Shown in pieces: positions 34,942 to 47,800 of a DNA stretch of 64,000 bases. The notes beneath the pieces were generated by a model. That model was not told where the DNA came from. It ran no database searches and saw nothing but the letters and a program-made list of their open reading frames with translations. A program made the translations under genes and the position numbers. This stretch comes from Pterobdella sp. o SKG-2022 (lineage: Eukaryota; Annelida; Clitellata; Hirudinida; Piscicolidae): the NCBI GenBank assembly GCA_964035795.1, contig OZ038322.1, positions 18,888,674 through 18,952,673 on the forward strand, in the 5' to 3' direction. The first letter of the stretch is position 1. Every line of letters begins with the position of its first letter.

Positions 34942-36136
34942 TTCAAACAGAACACTTTCAAGTCTAAAAATAATTTTAAAATTTTCATTGTCTAGAAAAC
35001 TTAGTTATTTTATACTTAATCAGTCTGTCAGGAGCAATTAAATAAAACTTTATAGCCTTCAAAGAATAATGAATATGATGCTGAGGCGCAGTTTAGTCGT
35101 GAAACCTCACCCAAAATTTTGCAGCTATAAATGTATTCAATTGTCTGCTAATGTTTATAATCGCCTTAACTCCAGCTATATTAACATAATTTAATAATTA
35201 TATAACCATTTTGTTAAGCAAAACATAGTTTCATTCAAAAAGATAAAGGCCAATAAAACATAAATAAAAGGACGTCTGAATGAAATTAAATAACTTTGCA
35301 TATAAATACAGTTTCAACTCAATGCTCTCTAAAAAAATTTTTTATGAGCAATACATAAAACCTAAAAATAATTTCAGTTGATACCTTCATAGCTGTGATA
35401 CGGTTGGTGGATTTTAAAGGTTACGATGACATGAGCACCCAGCTTTAAAATAGCTATTGCCTTTATTTTACCATGTAAACTTTAAAATTGATCACAAAAT
35501 TTTTTAAGCAGAAACTCTAAAATTTTTCATTCTACAATGTTGCTTTAAAGCTATTTCAAATAACGTGATGTAGTTTCCCTCACTAAAAGCTTTTATCCAC
35601 AGCTATAGAAGTTCATATTTAAACTATTCGAAAAACTTGTCATAAAAATGTATTCATTGAAGTAGATCATTCAATAAATTCTTAAACGTACACGTTTTAT
35701 CCCAGTAGTTGACATAAAGCAAAAGAAAATGATATAAACCTTGCCTCGTGATACAATTTGTCGTGTTTAAAATACACAGCAAAATTTAAGGAACATTGTT
35801 ATTTATGAAAAGTTTCTTAGAATGTTTCATCACGACACTGTTCACTCGTTTGGAGCTCAAAGCAATTTATAATCATCCTTCAACTTTTTCTAATGCGTCT
35901 CTTTACAATATAAAGTTTTAAAAATAGTTTATTTATTTTATTTTTTGTTTTTTTAAACTCAGACTTAAATTACCAAGTAGTCTATGAATTTTTACCATGA
36001 AGAAAATTTCAGTACAAGTTCTTTTCTTTTCTTAAGTAATCATTAAATTTTCCAATAAAATTTTTCAAATTAAAAGTTAATATTCATATCCAAAAAATGC
36101 AATGCAATTTACTCTTGAAAAGCTTGTGCAACAGCG

Positions 36137-36248
36137 ATATAATGAAAATGAGTAATTCCTGGGAGCCTGAATGTTTGCTTGCCATTAAGCGCATTGCAAC
36201 AGTTATTGTTTCGAGTGTTTCAATACTAGGTCAATATTATCGGGTTGC
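36137..36248 (+). CDS. Candidate plus-strand exon
   Basis: An open segment starts MKMSNSWEPECLLAIKR, continues with a hydrophobic stretch (IATVIVSSVSILG) and QYYRVA, and ends at a good donor (GTTGCAG/GTATGC) leaving phase 1. It could be a first exon, perhaps of a gene running towards the Kv-beta exons, but its phase does not directly match the 41803 exon. Confidence 0.25.
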
Positions 36249-36762
36249 AGGTATGCCTTGAATGAGATTTTATATTGAATTATTATTTTTTATATTAAGT
36301 TAATTTTTCTTTTTTTCTAAAATGGGATCTTCTTTAAAAATATGTTTTTAGTGGGAATATAAATTACACCAAGCTGACGAAAGAAAAATGTAATCAAAGT
36401 ATGTTAATGCGGCTAGCATGATTTACGGAATTAGAGGCAGGCCCGGGATGTATTAATTAAATGCGCAAAAACGCTTTTTTCAATGTTTGGTTTATGCAAT
36501 CGAAGAATGTTTAGGGCGTAAGGAGAAGTCAAAGTACCCGGCGAGTAAGTCAAGGATCTTAAAAATAATCAGATTAGGGTCTCAAGGAAAAAGTAATTTT
36601 TATGAATTATATATTGAGAAGAGCGGATTTTTAAATAAAAATCAATAGCATTGGCTTGTACATACGTGAGTGTACGAATCTTGACACAACTTCGTGGTCA
36701 ATAAGAAAGCATTTATTACGAGTCATAAAATCGCAAGCAAGTAGATTTCTCTGCTCCTACCT

Positions 36763-37122
36763 TCATAACCCATATTGGCGCTACATGCTTCGATTAAGGA
36801 ATCAAAGTGCGGGTTTGCATTAGGAAGCATACCACACTGGTTTGCTTGGTTGTCGATTTTTTTTTTGATTTTTTCAAGTCTAATTATCTTTATATTGATT
36901 TTGCACTTTATCAATGTGGTGTTATCGAACATTAGAAAACCAAACTTGATTTAAAAGCTTATTTCGTGAAAATGTCAAAATGCTAACTTTTGATTTGTAG
37001 GTAACAATTAACTGAGACACAAATCCCTTTAATAACTTGTTGAAGAGTAACAACACGCACTCGAGTTCCTTCAATTCATCCTCTTTATCTTCAATACTAA
37101 GTGGTGCAACTTTTACACGCAC
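36763..37122 (-). CDS. Candidate two-exon fragment of a cysteine-rich gene
   Basis: On the minus strand, a segment from about 37122 to 37010 (DELKELECVLLLFNKLLK then FVSQLI) can join, in phase 0, a second exon at about 36837-36763 (CGMLPNANPHFDSLIEAC then SANMGYE) that ends at a strong donor (TATGAAG/GTAGGA). The Cys spacing and an HFD...EA pattern recall HFDHYASEALYRSAC in the 304-aa cysteine-rich protein on the same strand. The rest of this gene was not found. Confidence 0.35.
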
Positions 37123-39381
37123 TCTTCAGATTTGGCTTTTAGAATTTTCACAGTTTCATTAATGATGATAATATAGCTATTATTTATTTATAAATATAAA
37201 ACATCATGAATAAAATTTTTGAGAACTTTATTTAATTGCTTTCTGTTTTGCAATTATATCTTATTAAGAGAATTAACTGAGATTATTCACTCTTTGATTA
37301 TGAAAAAATTTATAAGTGAGACTAGTGGTTATTGACACCTCTTATCTAGAGCACAACATTTATATCAAGTTTCATCATCTTAGTCCTCTTTCTAGAACAC
37401 TCACAGAAATTGTCTTTGAAAATTCTTCAAAAACATTCCATTTATTTTTTGAAGTATAATTTTTAAAATATACCAAAATATTTTTTTTGAAAATTGCAGG
37501 ATATTAATTCTATGTTTTTGAAGTTTTTTTTATTCAGGAATATTCTCATAAGTATATATCAACAAGGCAGACAATATATCATTGATCGCTTGTAAAGAAT
37601 TTCATTGTGCTCAGCTTTGTTGTGACGCCATCGATTACTCGTTTACTCTACTGTTTGATGTAATCTATTAATTTAATCAATGAACTCATTTATCCATTTA
37701 ACATTAAAAATTATTTTATATGGTCTCTATTGTTTTGTTGAAAAAATTTATTGGAAAAGGTAAGTTTGACGTTTTTGATCTTGGCAAACTTGGAGCTCTT
37801 AGCATGAATCCTCATTTTGAAGCTGAAATTGAATGAAAGCATTTTTTATTTAAAATTAATTCCAGATTGTTAAAAATATTAGTTTCCATTTCAATTATGT
37901 TTTTAATCTTTTGAAAATGATGAATTTTAAAAGTTTTTTTGTCATACATGTTTTCTATTAAATATACATTATTTAATTTGAGCTTGCATAAAAGATGGGG
38001 AAATATAATAAAAAATAATTAGATTATATTTTAATTATAGAACTTTTGAAAGCGAAATTTAGCGAATAAAACCTTTTTTAAGAATATGCGAAAAAAACAT
38101 AAAAAAACTACAAAAACGTCTACTTTTGTTTTTAAACAAACTAAATTTTGAAATAAACCGCAAAATATCCAATTAGAATCTATAAGGAATATAAAATTAC
38201 CACAAACGAACGCTCACAAACGCGGCATGTATGCTTGAACTACTATATAAGAAAGCCTCAACCACGTCAAAAATATTCTCTCAGTCGAAAACTCTTCTAT
38301 TGCATCTTCTTAATGAAAAACTAATTAAAAGATTTTAGGTTTGAATGAATAATGAATTGCTTTCATTGATTTTTCTAAGCTTATCTACAAAAAAATTAAA
38401 TTTACGTTCAAAGCTTTTGTTTAAAGATGGTTTTAGAATGAGTTTCTATAAACGTGAATATAATTTTGAAAATTAAAAACTTTTAAATCGAGTATTTTGA
38501 AAATTTTTTAGTTTAAAGCTGCATATTAGAAAATTAGGTAGTAATCATTCCCAGAGCATCAATTTGGATCAATGACTTTTATAAAGGACTAAAATTTTAT
38601 AAGGAACTAAACCTACAATTTGTTTTAGAATAAAACGCACTGAAAAAAAAGATGTTCAAGTTTGAAAGTTTGAAAAAAAATCTGGTTAAAAGATTGAAAT
38701 ACTGAAGTATAAGTTGATATTCATCATGAGTTTCATTCAATACAGGTAGGTGCCAAACTGCATTAATATTTTTTCTATTTTGAGAAAAAAAATTAAAATT
38801 TTATTTAATCAGTATTTTACAATTATTTTTTATTTTGAATATTCAAAAAAGTGAAAGTATTGAATTTTTTGGTCTTTTTTTGATTATTTCACGGTTTCAG
38901 AAATTAAATACTTTTTTTTCCTATTCACACCTGCCTCTTACATGGTTTAAGATCCACAACTTTTAGTTTCGAATTTTAAATATTTAAACAACTTAGTATG
39001 ATTATTATATATTTCTATATATTATCTTTATTCGATTTTTCAAAAGTTTATTGTCAAATAAACTCATTTTTAAAGGATATTTTACAATTGTGAAATGCTA
39101 AAAGCATACAGAATCTAGCGCGTATTGCAGATCTAATTTTCCTCCTCTTTCTTTTATTAAATATTCATTCTTCTTCAACACTTTTTTTATGTGTTTTATC
39201 GCTTTTCCTTTCTAGCTATATTGAAATTTTTACTCAAAGGTCTTTGATCTTTTGTTAAATTTCAAACGGGTTTGCAGTAATATCAAAATTTTCGAAATTT
39301 CTTCACAATTGTTTTTTCTTTTGTGTGCTAAAACTTTCACGAATTCGTTATTTATAATAAAAGCAAAACTAAACGCAAAAA

Positions 39382-39404
39382 ATTATTATTATTATTATTA
39401 TTAT
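39382..39404. repeat. (ATT)n microsatellite
   Basis: A short pure ATT tract in intergenic DNA, like the one at 257-289. Confidence 0.8.
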
Positions 39405-41514
39405 AAATTAAAAACTGTATGAATTAAGTATTAGCAGCATTCATTCGTATTAGTGCTCGAACCCACCCTACGGGACCTTGGACTGCCTGCTTTGCTTCTC
39501 AGCATAATCTTAAAACAAAAGTTATTTACCAGTCAATCTAAAAAAACAGTGGCTGCAAAAAATGACTTCTTTTGACTACAAAATAGCTGTCATCTAACAG
39601 CAAAAACAGTTAACTTTTGAATAGTTGCATCAAAAACGTAGCATTACGAGTGAGCTTACCTACAGACACATTTCGATAATACAGTAGACCTTTTACAACC
39701 TGGACATACCAAGCCTTAAATTTTTTGGATTTCAAAAATATCCACAAATATAAATTTTTATCTAAAGCAATGTATTCTAAAGCCGTTTGATACAAACTTG
39801 AAGTCTTAAAACCATAATTTTGTTTTAATATTTGAATAAGACACCACAAGACGATTGACCTGTGCTTATTTTTTACATTTTCAAAAAGCTTTGAACTTGA
39901 AAAAATAATTTCTTCTTTCTTGATATTCCATGTTGTGAAATGGCCATTTGGACATGTTTCACAGCTGCTTCGCCTGAAATGCCGTTATTGAGCTTTTTCA
40001 CTTTTATACTATCAACTTATGCAACCTTCTTTGCTTTGGTGACGCGTAATTTTTATATTTTCTCTCATTATTTCACTTTGAATTCATATTACGGCTAAAA
40101 ACAACGAATTTATTCAACTTTAGAAATGAAATTTGAAATTGAGTTTTCAAAATAATGAATAAGGCATTGTGAATTTTTTCAAGAATGTAAAATCGTTCAA
40201 TATAATTTTAACATGCACCCTCTCATCAGCATTCAAGCAATTATTTTTTACTAGCATACCTAAGTAGACTGCCATGTTCTGAAGGACATCCCGCCTCAAG
40301 CAATTAGACCACTATGTGGCAAGCAATTGGAAAAACTTGTTTGTTTAATTTTCCTAACTTCCAAGTAATCTTACTTTAATGGAATGGGCTTAGACTTTAT
40401 CTTTCAATAAAAACGCTCAAATGACAATACATCAAAATATTCTTCGATTTAATGATATATGAAAAAACCATGACTGAAAATTTTTTAATGTTTACCCAAA
40501 TTTGCTTCCAAATTTTGAACTGTTTTGAAAAACTGTTTTAATCTAAAGCTTTCAAAAAAAATTTTCTTAATATTTGATTGAAAATACTGGTTGGTATTTT
40601 AAATACGTCAAAAACAATAAATTGCACTACAAAAATCTGAAAATTCGACGTAAATTTTGTTCGGATTACCGACGGATCCAGATTTTCGATATCCGGTGTT
40701 TAGGGCTTTTTTTGGTACAAAATAGCAAACACCAAATGATCAACAGAAACAACTACGAAAAACGATGAAAAATTATGATAAACAGGTTAGTTTCAACTAA
40801 AGTAACTTCTCGACTCACTTTTCACGCTATTTCACCATGAATGGTCAAAAAACCAAGCTTTTTAATAGTTTCTAAACATGTGACTTTTTTCAGAGCTGCT
40901 AAAACCTGCTTCAACATATACTAGAGTAAAAACTAGTGTTTTTGCAATAATATTCAGACGCTAGGATGACATATGTACACATGCCACACCCTAGCATCAT
41001 TTGATTGCTGTCATTTGTTATCAAACATTTTCTAGCGTATCTCATTAAGAACTCTTAATAAAATCATGCAATAATTATCAATTATCTTTACTGTTCAATC
41101 TCACTTGAAGATTTATTGTTTGTTAGATATAAAGTCGATTAGTTTTCTTTTTTGTTTTTTATCTGTTGACTTCATGCTTTGGAGATTTCTGCCCTTCAGA
41201 AGTCTTTTATCGCATGATCAGAAGACCAAATAATCTAGAAGTTTAGTTTTTTTGAGATAAAAAATAAATCGACTTTACTGTTTTAAACTAATGATTTTGG
41301 GTAGAATATTAATTTTCTCGTTGTTTTTTCCATGTTCTATCATAAGGGATTTTAATTTTTTGTTTTGATATTTTTGGAAAATTCTTTGCTAGGAAAAAAT
41401 GATACTATATTGAATTGTTTTAATTTTACTTGTAAAAAAGTTTCTTGTTTTGAAATTTAACTTTTAAATGTTTGCAACACTTCTTTGGTTGTGAAAGATG
41501 CATTTTTTTTTTAG

Positions 41515-41672
41515 ATCGACTTTCAGTCGCCCCATATTGGGGTTTCGTTAGCTCAACAGATGATTCACAGGGCGCTACTCCTTGTGAGTATAATTGTCGG
41601 CCCGCGCGGGATTGAACCCGGTTACTTTAGATAACTAGTCTAACGCTCTACCAGCTGAGTTATGTCTGAAAA
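41515..41672 (-). mobile_element. tRNA-derived SINE, second copy, reversed
   Basis: Read on the minus strand, the head has an A box (AACTCAGCTGGTAGAGC), then TATCTAAAGTAACC and a B box (GGGTTCAATCCC), followed by GCGGGCCGACAATTA. The string GGGCCGACAATTA and the TATCTAAAGT anticodon-arm region are shared with the copy at 29.7 kb, so both belong to one family. The bodies then diverge, and this copy ends in a poly(A)-like run (T-run on the plus strand near 41505), so it may be a different subfamily. It lies about 130 bp before the first visible Kv-beta exon. Confidence 0.75.
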
Positions 41673-41750
41673 AACTTACATTTACCGCAAATGAAAAATT
41701 GAAAACTAGTTGGAAAAAATACATTTCCGGTAAATGTAAGTTTTTTCAGA
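41665..41750. repeat. Perfect 23-bp inverted repeat
   Basis: Bases 41665-41687 (TCTGAAAAAACTTACATTTA and on) and 41728-41750 are exact reverse complements around a 40-base spacer. The left arm abuts the SINE head, and the right arm ends 52 bases before a Kv-beta exon. It could be the remnant of a MITE or the insertion site of the SINE. Confidence 0.9.
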
Positions 41751-41802
41751 GTGAGAGCTTTAAGAAGATACAATAAATTTTTGTATTAACACAACCCTAC
41801 AG

Positions 41803-44800
41803 TAATATAAAGTCTAGCATCGGAGGGGGAAGATGTTTCACAAGTCATAAAAATCAATCTGTAGATCAAAAAGATGACAGCAAAAAAGCTGAGGTTGCAA
41901 AACAAGATGCAAACAATAATGTTAATAATAATAACCCAAACAATAATATAAATGCCGGAGTTATAACTAACAACCACGCCATCAACAACCGTCTCGAAAA
42001 CACATCTCAACACAAAACTTATAGGTTTGAAAATTTCAGTCAATATGCCCAAACTAAAAAGTTTTCCATATCTTTCAATAAAACTTTGACAAAAACTTAT
42101 TATTTTATTTGAAATCTTCAATAAGTTTGGAAAAGTTTTAAATAATGTTTACTTAGACCTAATAAGACCTGCTACTTCAATTATACTCGCTCCATTTACC
42201 ACATCACATCAGCTTCCACTCCATCACCTTCAAAATTCTCATACTGATAATTCCATGTGTTCATTTAAAACTTTATTTTTTTACGCAGAAATCTGGGCAA
42301 ATCCGGTCTGAGAGTTTCGAATATCGCTTTAGGTTTTATTATTTAAAATATTCATAAGATAATTTTTGCTATTTAAGGTAATAATTTTAAAAATTTTAAA
42401 GCAACGTAAAAACCTGAAAGTTATTTTGCAAGATTAGGACGTACTTTCTAGTTAAGCCTCAAGGCAATGAATTGAATAATTAAAATTTAAATAAAAACTC
42501 GCCAAAAACTCAAGTTCTACTTGATTTATTTACTTAATTCAGTTTTCATATACCAACCACGCTTCCTCCATTACATACCCTATTGTGATGCATTGACAAG
42601 GAGCTTCTTTTTAACATTACTTTCTTAGTTATTAATTTATGCATTACTTTTGTAATTCAATAATAAGCTTTCCGCATTGAATGACGTAAAAAGAAAAAGT
42701 AAGGTTCATTTAGTGAGAAATATGGAAATAAGCCTTGATTTTTTGTTTTTGTTGATTACACTTCTGAGTTATTATTAGTTATGCTGAGAATAAATGAAGG
42801 AAAAATTAATCGATCAACAGGGACATGGGTGACGTTTGGATCACAAATCTCGGATGAGGTTACGTTTGCTTCTTTGATTCATTTCGGTCTTATCAAACTT
42901 TAATTAAATTGTTTCAATTTTTTCAGAATTTTTTCAATATAAAATACCAATTTGAATTATAGAAACTCGATTTCTTTTTTGAACTTGTTTTTAGCTTTAG
43001 AAATATTATCTGATATAAACACAAGCATTTTTTATATTTAGATTTTCTATCCCTAACTGGTTTCAGATCTTTTGTTAATTAGATATTCATTAAAAAATAT
43101 TAAAAAAACTATGTCACATACCTTAGAAGGGCATGTTTTTATGCACTTATTCGTGCAGTAGGTGTATCAAAATTAATTCTTTACCTTATACGTTACAATC
43201 CTTCAACAGGTTTATAAAATTACCAATTCAAAAAGTTTCGAACGGTTTAATCCGTATTTATTAAATTTTTTAAAAGTTTTCGAGCATAAACTATTCGATT
43301 TAAAGTTTTAAAACCCGAAAAATTTCAACTCCTTTCTTTGAGGCAAAAATGCCATAGGATTAAAAAAGACAAGAATCTCAATACTTTCAACTTGTCAAGA
43401 AGCAAAAAGTTTTTAAATTTTAGTGGCAAGTAAATTTTAAAAATTACATGTCATTTCAGTAATTTCACTATTTTGAAATCGCGTGAGTCCTAATAACGTT
43501 GCTTGAAGTCATTGCAAATCAGAACGTCCAACCTTTCTCATTGTCAAATTCACAAATATTTTTATAAGTGTCATATCTAATTTAGTTTTAAATTATCAAT
43601 AGTGTTTTGGTAATTCTATATGAATTTTTAAGTTTGCTAGAAAGAGATAATACAAATAGAATAATGATTTATTAATGGGATTTGACTTGTATTCATATTC
43701 CAATATCAATTGTGTTACAACGTTCTTTATATCTTGGGATTGTTTATACCATCAAGCTCAGTATATTTTCCATCAATATAATACAAAGTTTAAAAATGAT
43801 AGAAAACTTTGAATTAACTTATGAATAATTAAACTAAACTAAAAATTTATACTACAACGGAAATTTTAAAATTTAATTATATTCAAGCAAAATCCAAAAA
43901 ATGACACGTTTTTGATTCATCGGTAGAAGCCAAGCCAGCACCAAATCAATTAAATTCTGTCTACGTTTTATTAAAAAAGTAACATTTACTTCCAGTCTTT
44001 TAAATGGAATTTAAATTTAAGCTCAACGAGTCATTTTTGATGTTTTAGTTTCACCAAGCCAAACAGGTCATTGTCATAATGAAAACATTTCTCTACCAAC
44101 GATCCAACAAAAACATTTTCACTATACTATAAAACGTTGCCATCACACTGTAATCGTATGCGTTTCTTATTGTCTTTTAAATATTTTTATTAGTTTTCGA
44201 TTTTTTCCATATTATCTATAAACAGCAATCATGATATGGTTCTATTTTAGTTGGAATGCTGGAAATTTTATATTTTACTGTTAACATTGATAACATTCTG
44301 AGGCAAACTAATCTACTTTTGATTGCTGGAGTTTTGACTACTTTTATCTCACTTTTATGACTCATATCAATAACCCGTCAAAATAAAATCTTTTTAATTT
44401 CAGAACGTTAATGTAACCCAAAAGAAGTTATTTTTCAATATTTCATTTTTCTTATTTATTTGCCTTCGGGAATCATTCCAACCAAAATAATCTTTTTTCG
44501 TTTTCGTTTGATATTTTGACTTTTTACGTGAAGTTGAGTTGTTGAAATGACTATGTCAGGAACAATCAAGCTATTCGCTTTTGTAACACAATGTTTCCAA
44601 CTGAACTTTTCATATTCTGAAGGTTTTTTAATAAGACTGAACTTCTCGAAAACTTTTCAAAGTTTAAAAACAGTAGAAATATTCCCGAGAAGCTTGTTCG
44701 ATTTTGTTTTTATAATTGATTTTTTAAACTCTTGTCCACATCATAGTTTGAAAAATATTTTGTTTTTTTGTTTCTACGAATAATTTAATAGATACAGAAA

Positions 44801-47800
44801 AAAGTGTAAAAAAGTTTTAAACTCCATCAATTAAAAGTCAATGAAAAAATATGACATGATAGCTTCCATTGAAAAATATATGCTCAAATTTCTTGTAATA
44901 TAGTCCCAAAAAATAAAAATATACTGTAAAAGCAATTAAAACATTAGCTTTGAAAACTGCACGTGAATCATTTCATAATGAGGATTTCTATTTAAAAATT
45001 TAAGATGATAATTATAGAAGTTTTTTCAAAAAGGGTTTTTCTATTTCAATAGGCTTATCAGATTATTCCGTTTTCTATACGAGGAAAAATATATTGCTTA
45101 AAACTATCAAAACACAAAACTGTTAAGATTGCATTATGGATTCGATACGTCATTAAAAGAAAGAAGTAGTTACAAATGGCTTTGAGAAAAAAGGATGTAA
45201 TTTGGTCAAAAGTATTGATTTGAAAGTCAATAAGAAACATGTTCTAGGTCTATAAAAGCTCATAAGACGACACTAAAAATTTAAATAAAACTCGAACTAT
45301 AACATTCATTTTATTGAAATAGACTACCCCAGAATGCCAAAAACAATCTAGTTTTGAAGTTTCAAACAAAATTCCGACAATAAATGCTGTACGAGATTCG
45401 ATTTATCATCGAGCTGACAAACTGATGAATCGAAAAATCTAATAGAAATAAATTATTTCTAAAATATTATTTATGCTCAAAATAAATGAACGATTGCCAG
45501 ATTGATAGGGTTTTAATGCCGAGTGATCGTTGCTTGCGGCAAATCTTTCAAAATTTTCTAAATGTTTCCTGAAAGTCTTCTTGAAACCATGATAATTGTT
45601 TTTGAAAAAGTGATTTTGTAGATGTTGAAAATGCTTAGAAAAAAGATTCTTCGGGATATTTATGAAGAAATATAAATAAAGATTTATGAGATAAAACAAG
45701 TAGGAAAAGAAAAATCCTGCCAATTATTGATGTAGTTTTGTTTGCACAAAAATAAATAATGAGGTTGTTAAATCGAATTGTCCTCTAAGGTACTATAGGG
45801 ATGCCTCAAAACCAACTCAAAGTGAGTAGAGCCTCACCGCCATTTTTGAAAGTTTTCAAATCTTTTTAAAATTAATTTTAAAAGGTTTTAGACCTCTGTG
45901 TTTTTTCAATTAAAATTTTTAAACATTCCATAGTTTCATCAATTTTAAACCTCCTGTTTTGAATTATTCTTTATAAGAAAGTCAAAGTTTATAAGACGAA
46001 GTATATAATGAATGAGATAGGATTCTATATCAAAATTATGTTCTGAAAAAGCTTTTTTTTCAACGCTACTAATCATTTTTCAATAAAATTTTTTTGATTA
46101 TGTTTTCTTTTTACATTTAGTTTTTTGCCATTTGCAATTAAAGTCAGGTTTCCAACGTACATCTTCATTTTGCCCATCAATTTTACACGATATTCTGTGG
46201 ATGCAAGGGTCTCATGCAACTTTTTTTGAAAACACTCTTATTTTAAGATTTTTTTTACTCGAAACTTTCATCTCAACAAAAAAATTTAATTTTTAAAAAC
46301 ACTTTAGAGAAGTCACTTTAAAAAGTTTTTAAGTGATTTGTAAATTCTTTGAAAATGTAGACAACTTCTTGTTTTCACTATTCCATCATAGTGTTACAAT
46401 ATGGGAAAATACAGGTGGCAGAAGAAATAGTCACTTATGCTTACGAACATGGTATCAACATTTTTGACACTTCTGAAGTATACGCTAATGGCAAGTGAGA
46501 ATGATCTTATGACTTTCTGTATTTATAAAACAAATAATACTCTCTCAGTTCTATTAATATTTGCTTCATGTCTGTTTGCTAGTTTTTATGAAATTTTTAC
46601 GTGAATAAAAAAAATATTTTTTAATGAAGAAAGAAAAAAATTTGATTTTAGCGCTATTTTCGAAACTTTTTTCAAACATCATAAATCCTTTAATGAAAAA
46701 ATCTGGTTACATGGAAGTTAACACGACTGAATGGTCTGCTTGTAGTAACTTCTCAATTTTAACACGATTCTACAGGTATAAGAAAACCGTTTTTGAACTC
46801 ATTTTAAAAAATTTAAGTAAAAGAAAACAAATATAATGTAGCGAAACGAATAAAAAATGGAATGCAATTAAGATGAGGGTAGATGATTGATAGAACAATG
46901 ATGTAAACTAACCTTAAAAGGAACTATTATTAATTCTATTGTATAAATTCTCGTTTGCTGCGGTCAAAATATTTGAGAAAAATAAAATAGTTATTTATAA
47001 ATGAATTTTTTTTACCATATAATTGATTTTTGGTATACTAAAACTAAATGAAACTTTGATTTTTTACAAAAGCCAACTGACGTGGAGATTATGAAATGAA
47101 AAAATATTTAAAATTATGGAAAAAATCATGAATTTATCAAGAGTACTTCAATCGCAGTGCTTTGATATGAATAATGAATATATATTGGTGTTTTATTGAA
47201 TAAAACAAATGAAAATTTTCAAGCTGTATTCAAATTTTTCTCATTTTTCTTCCGATATTTTCTCAATTGAACGAACAAGCATTTAAAATTTCAGAGCCGA
47301 GTTAACATTGGGACGAATTCTCAAAAAAAAGCAATGGAGGTATGAAATTTAAAAAATCTCTAATTAGGTTATTTTTGATTTCAAACAAACTATCGATCAG
47401 TTGTGTTGTTTCAAATTAAGAATAGAAGGTATAAGATTAAAGATATTCAAGTTGATGCTACTTTTAGCTCAGTCGACGTTTCAATTAGTTTATTTGACAT
47501 TCAAAGTTCGTAAATCTAAAGAGGAACACACAAATCTTTAGATTTATTTTAAAAAATATCAACAAAAATCTTTTCGTTTGTCCTGGATTTATACTCTGAC
47601 AAAAAATTGTATTTAATTATTATCTTGAAGTATGCAGTTGAATACACAAAAAAATGGTTTGATGCAAGGCTCTTTGTAAGGCAATCTTGCGTTTTCGAAT
47701 GAAACAACGTTTGAATAAATAAAATAAATACAATTTTGTTAAATAAATCTGAAGTATAATGCAAAAGTCCATTCTCTTAAAGAGAGAACATAAATTTTCT

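Larger units (their letters stand above)
34942..41802. other. Gene-poor region with scattered candidate exons and repeats
   Basis: Mostly AT-rich DNA without confirmed genes. It must hold the promoter of the minus-strand 663-aa gene and the missing 5' exon(s) of the Kv-beta gene. Candidate exons are listed separately at 36137-36248 (+) and 36763-37122 (-). An ATT tract lies at 39382-39404. At about 39430-39480 the minus strand has a B-box-like GGGTTCGAGCAC that may be a worn tRNA or SINE head. Frames at 39610-39849 and 40574-40768 look like chance. Confidence 0.45.

Noticed and set aside
44547..45723. Open frames in the large Kv-beta intron
   Set aside because: Phe/Lys/Asn-rich composition, no splice sites or motifs; expected by chance in AT-rich DNA.
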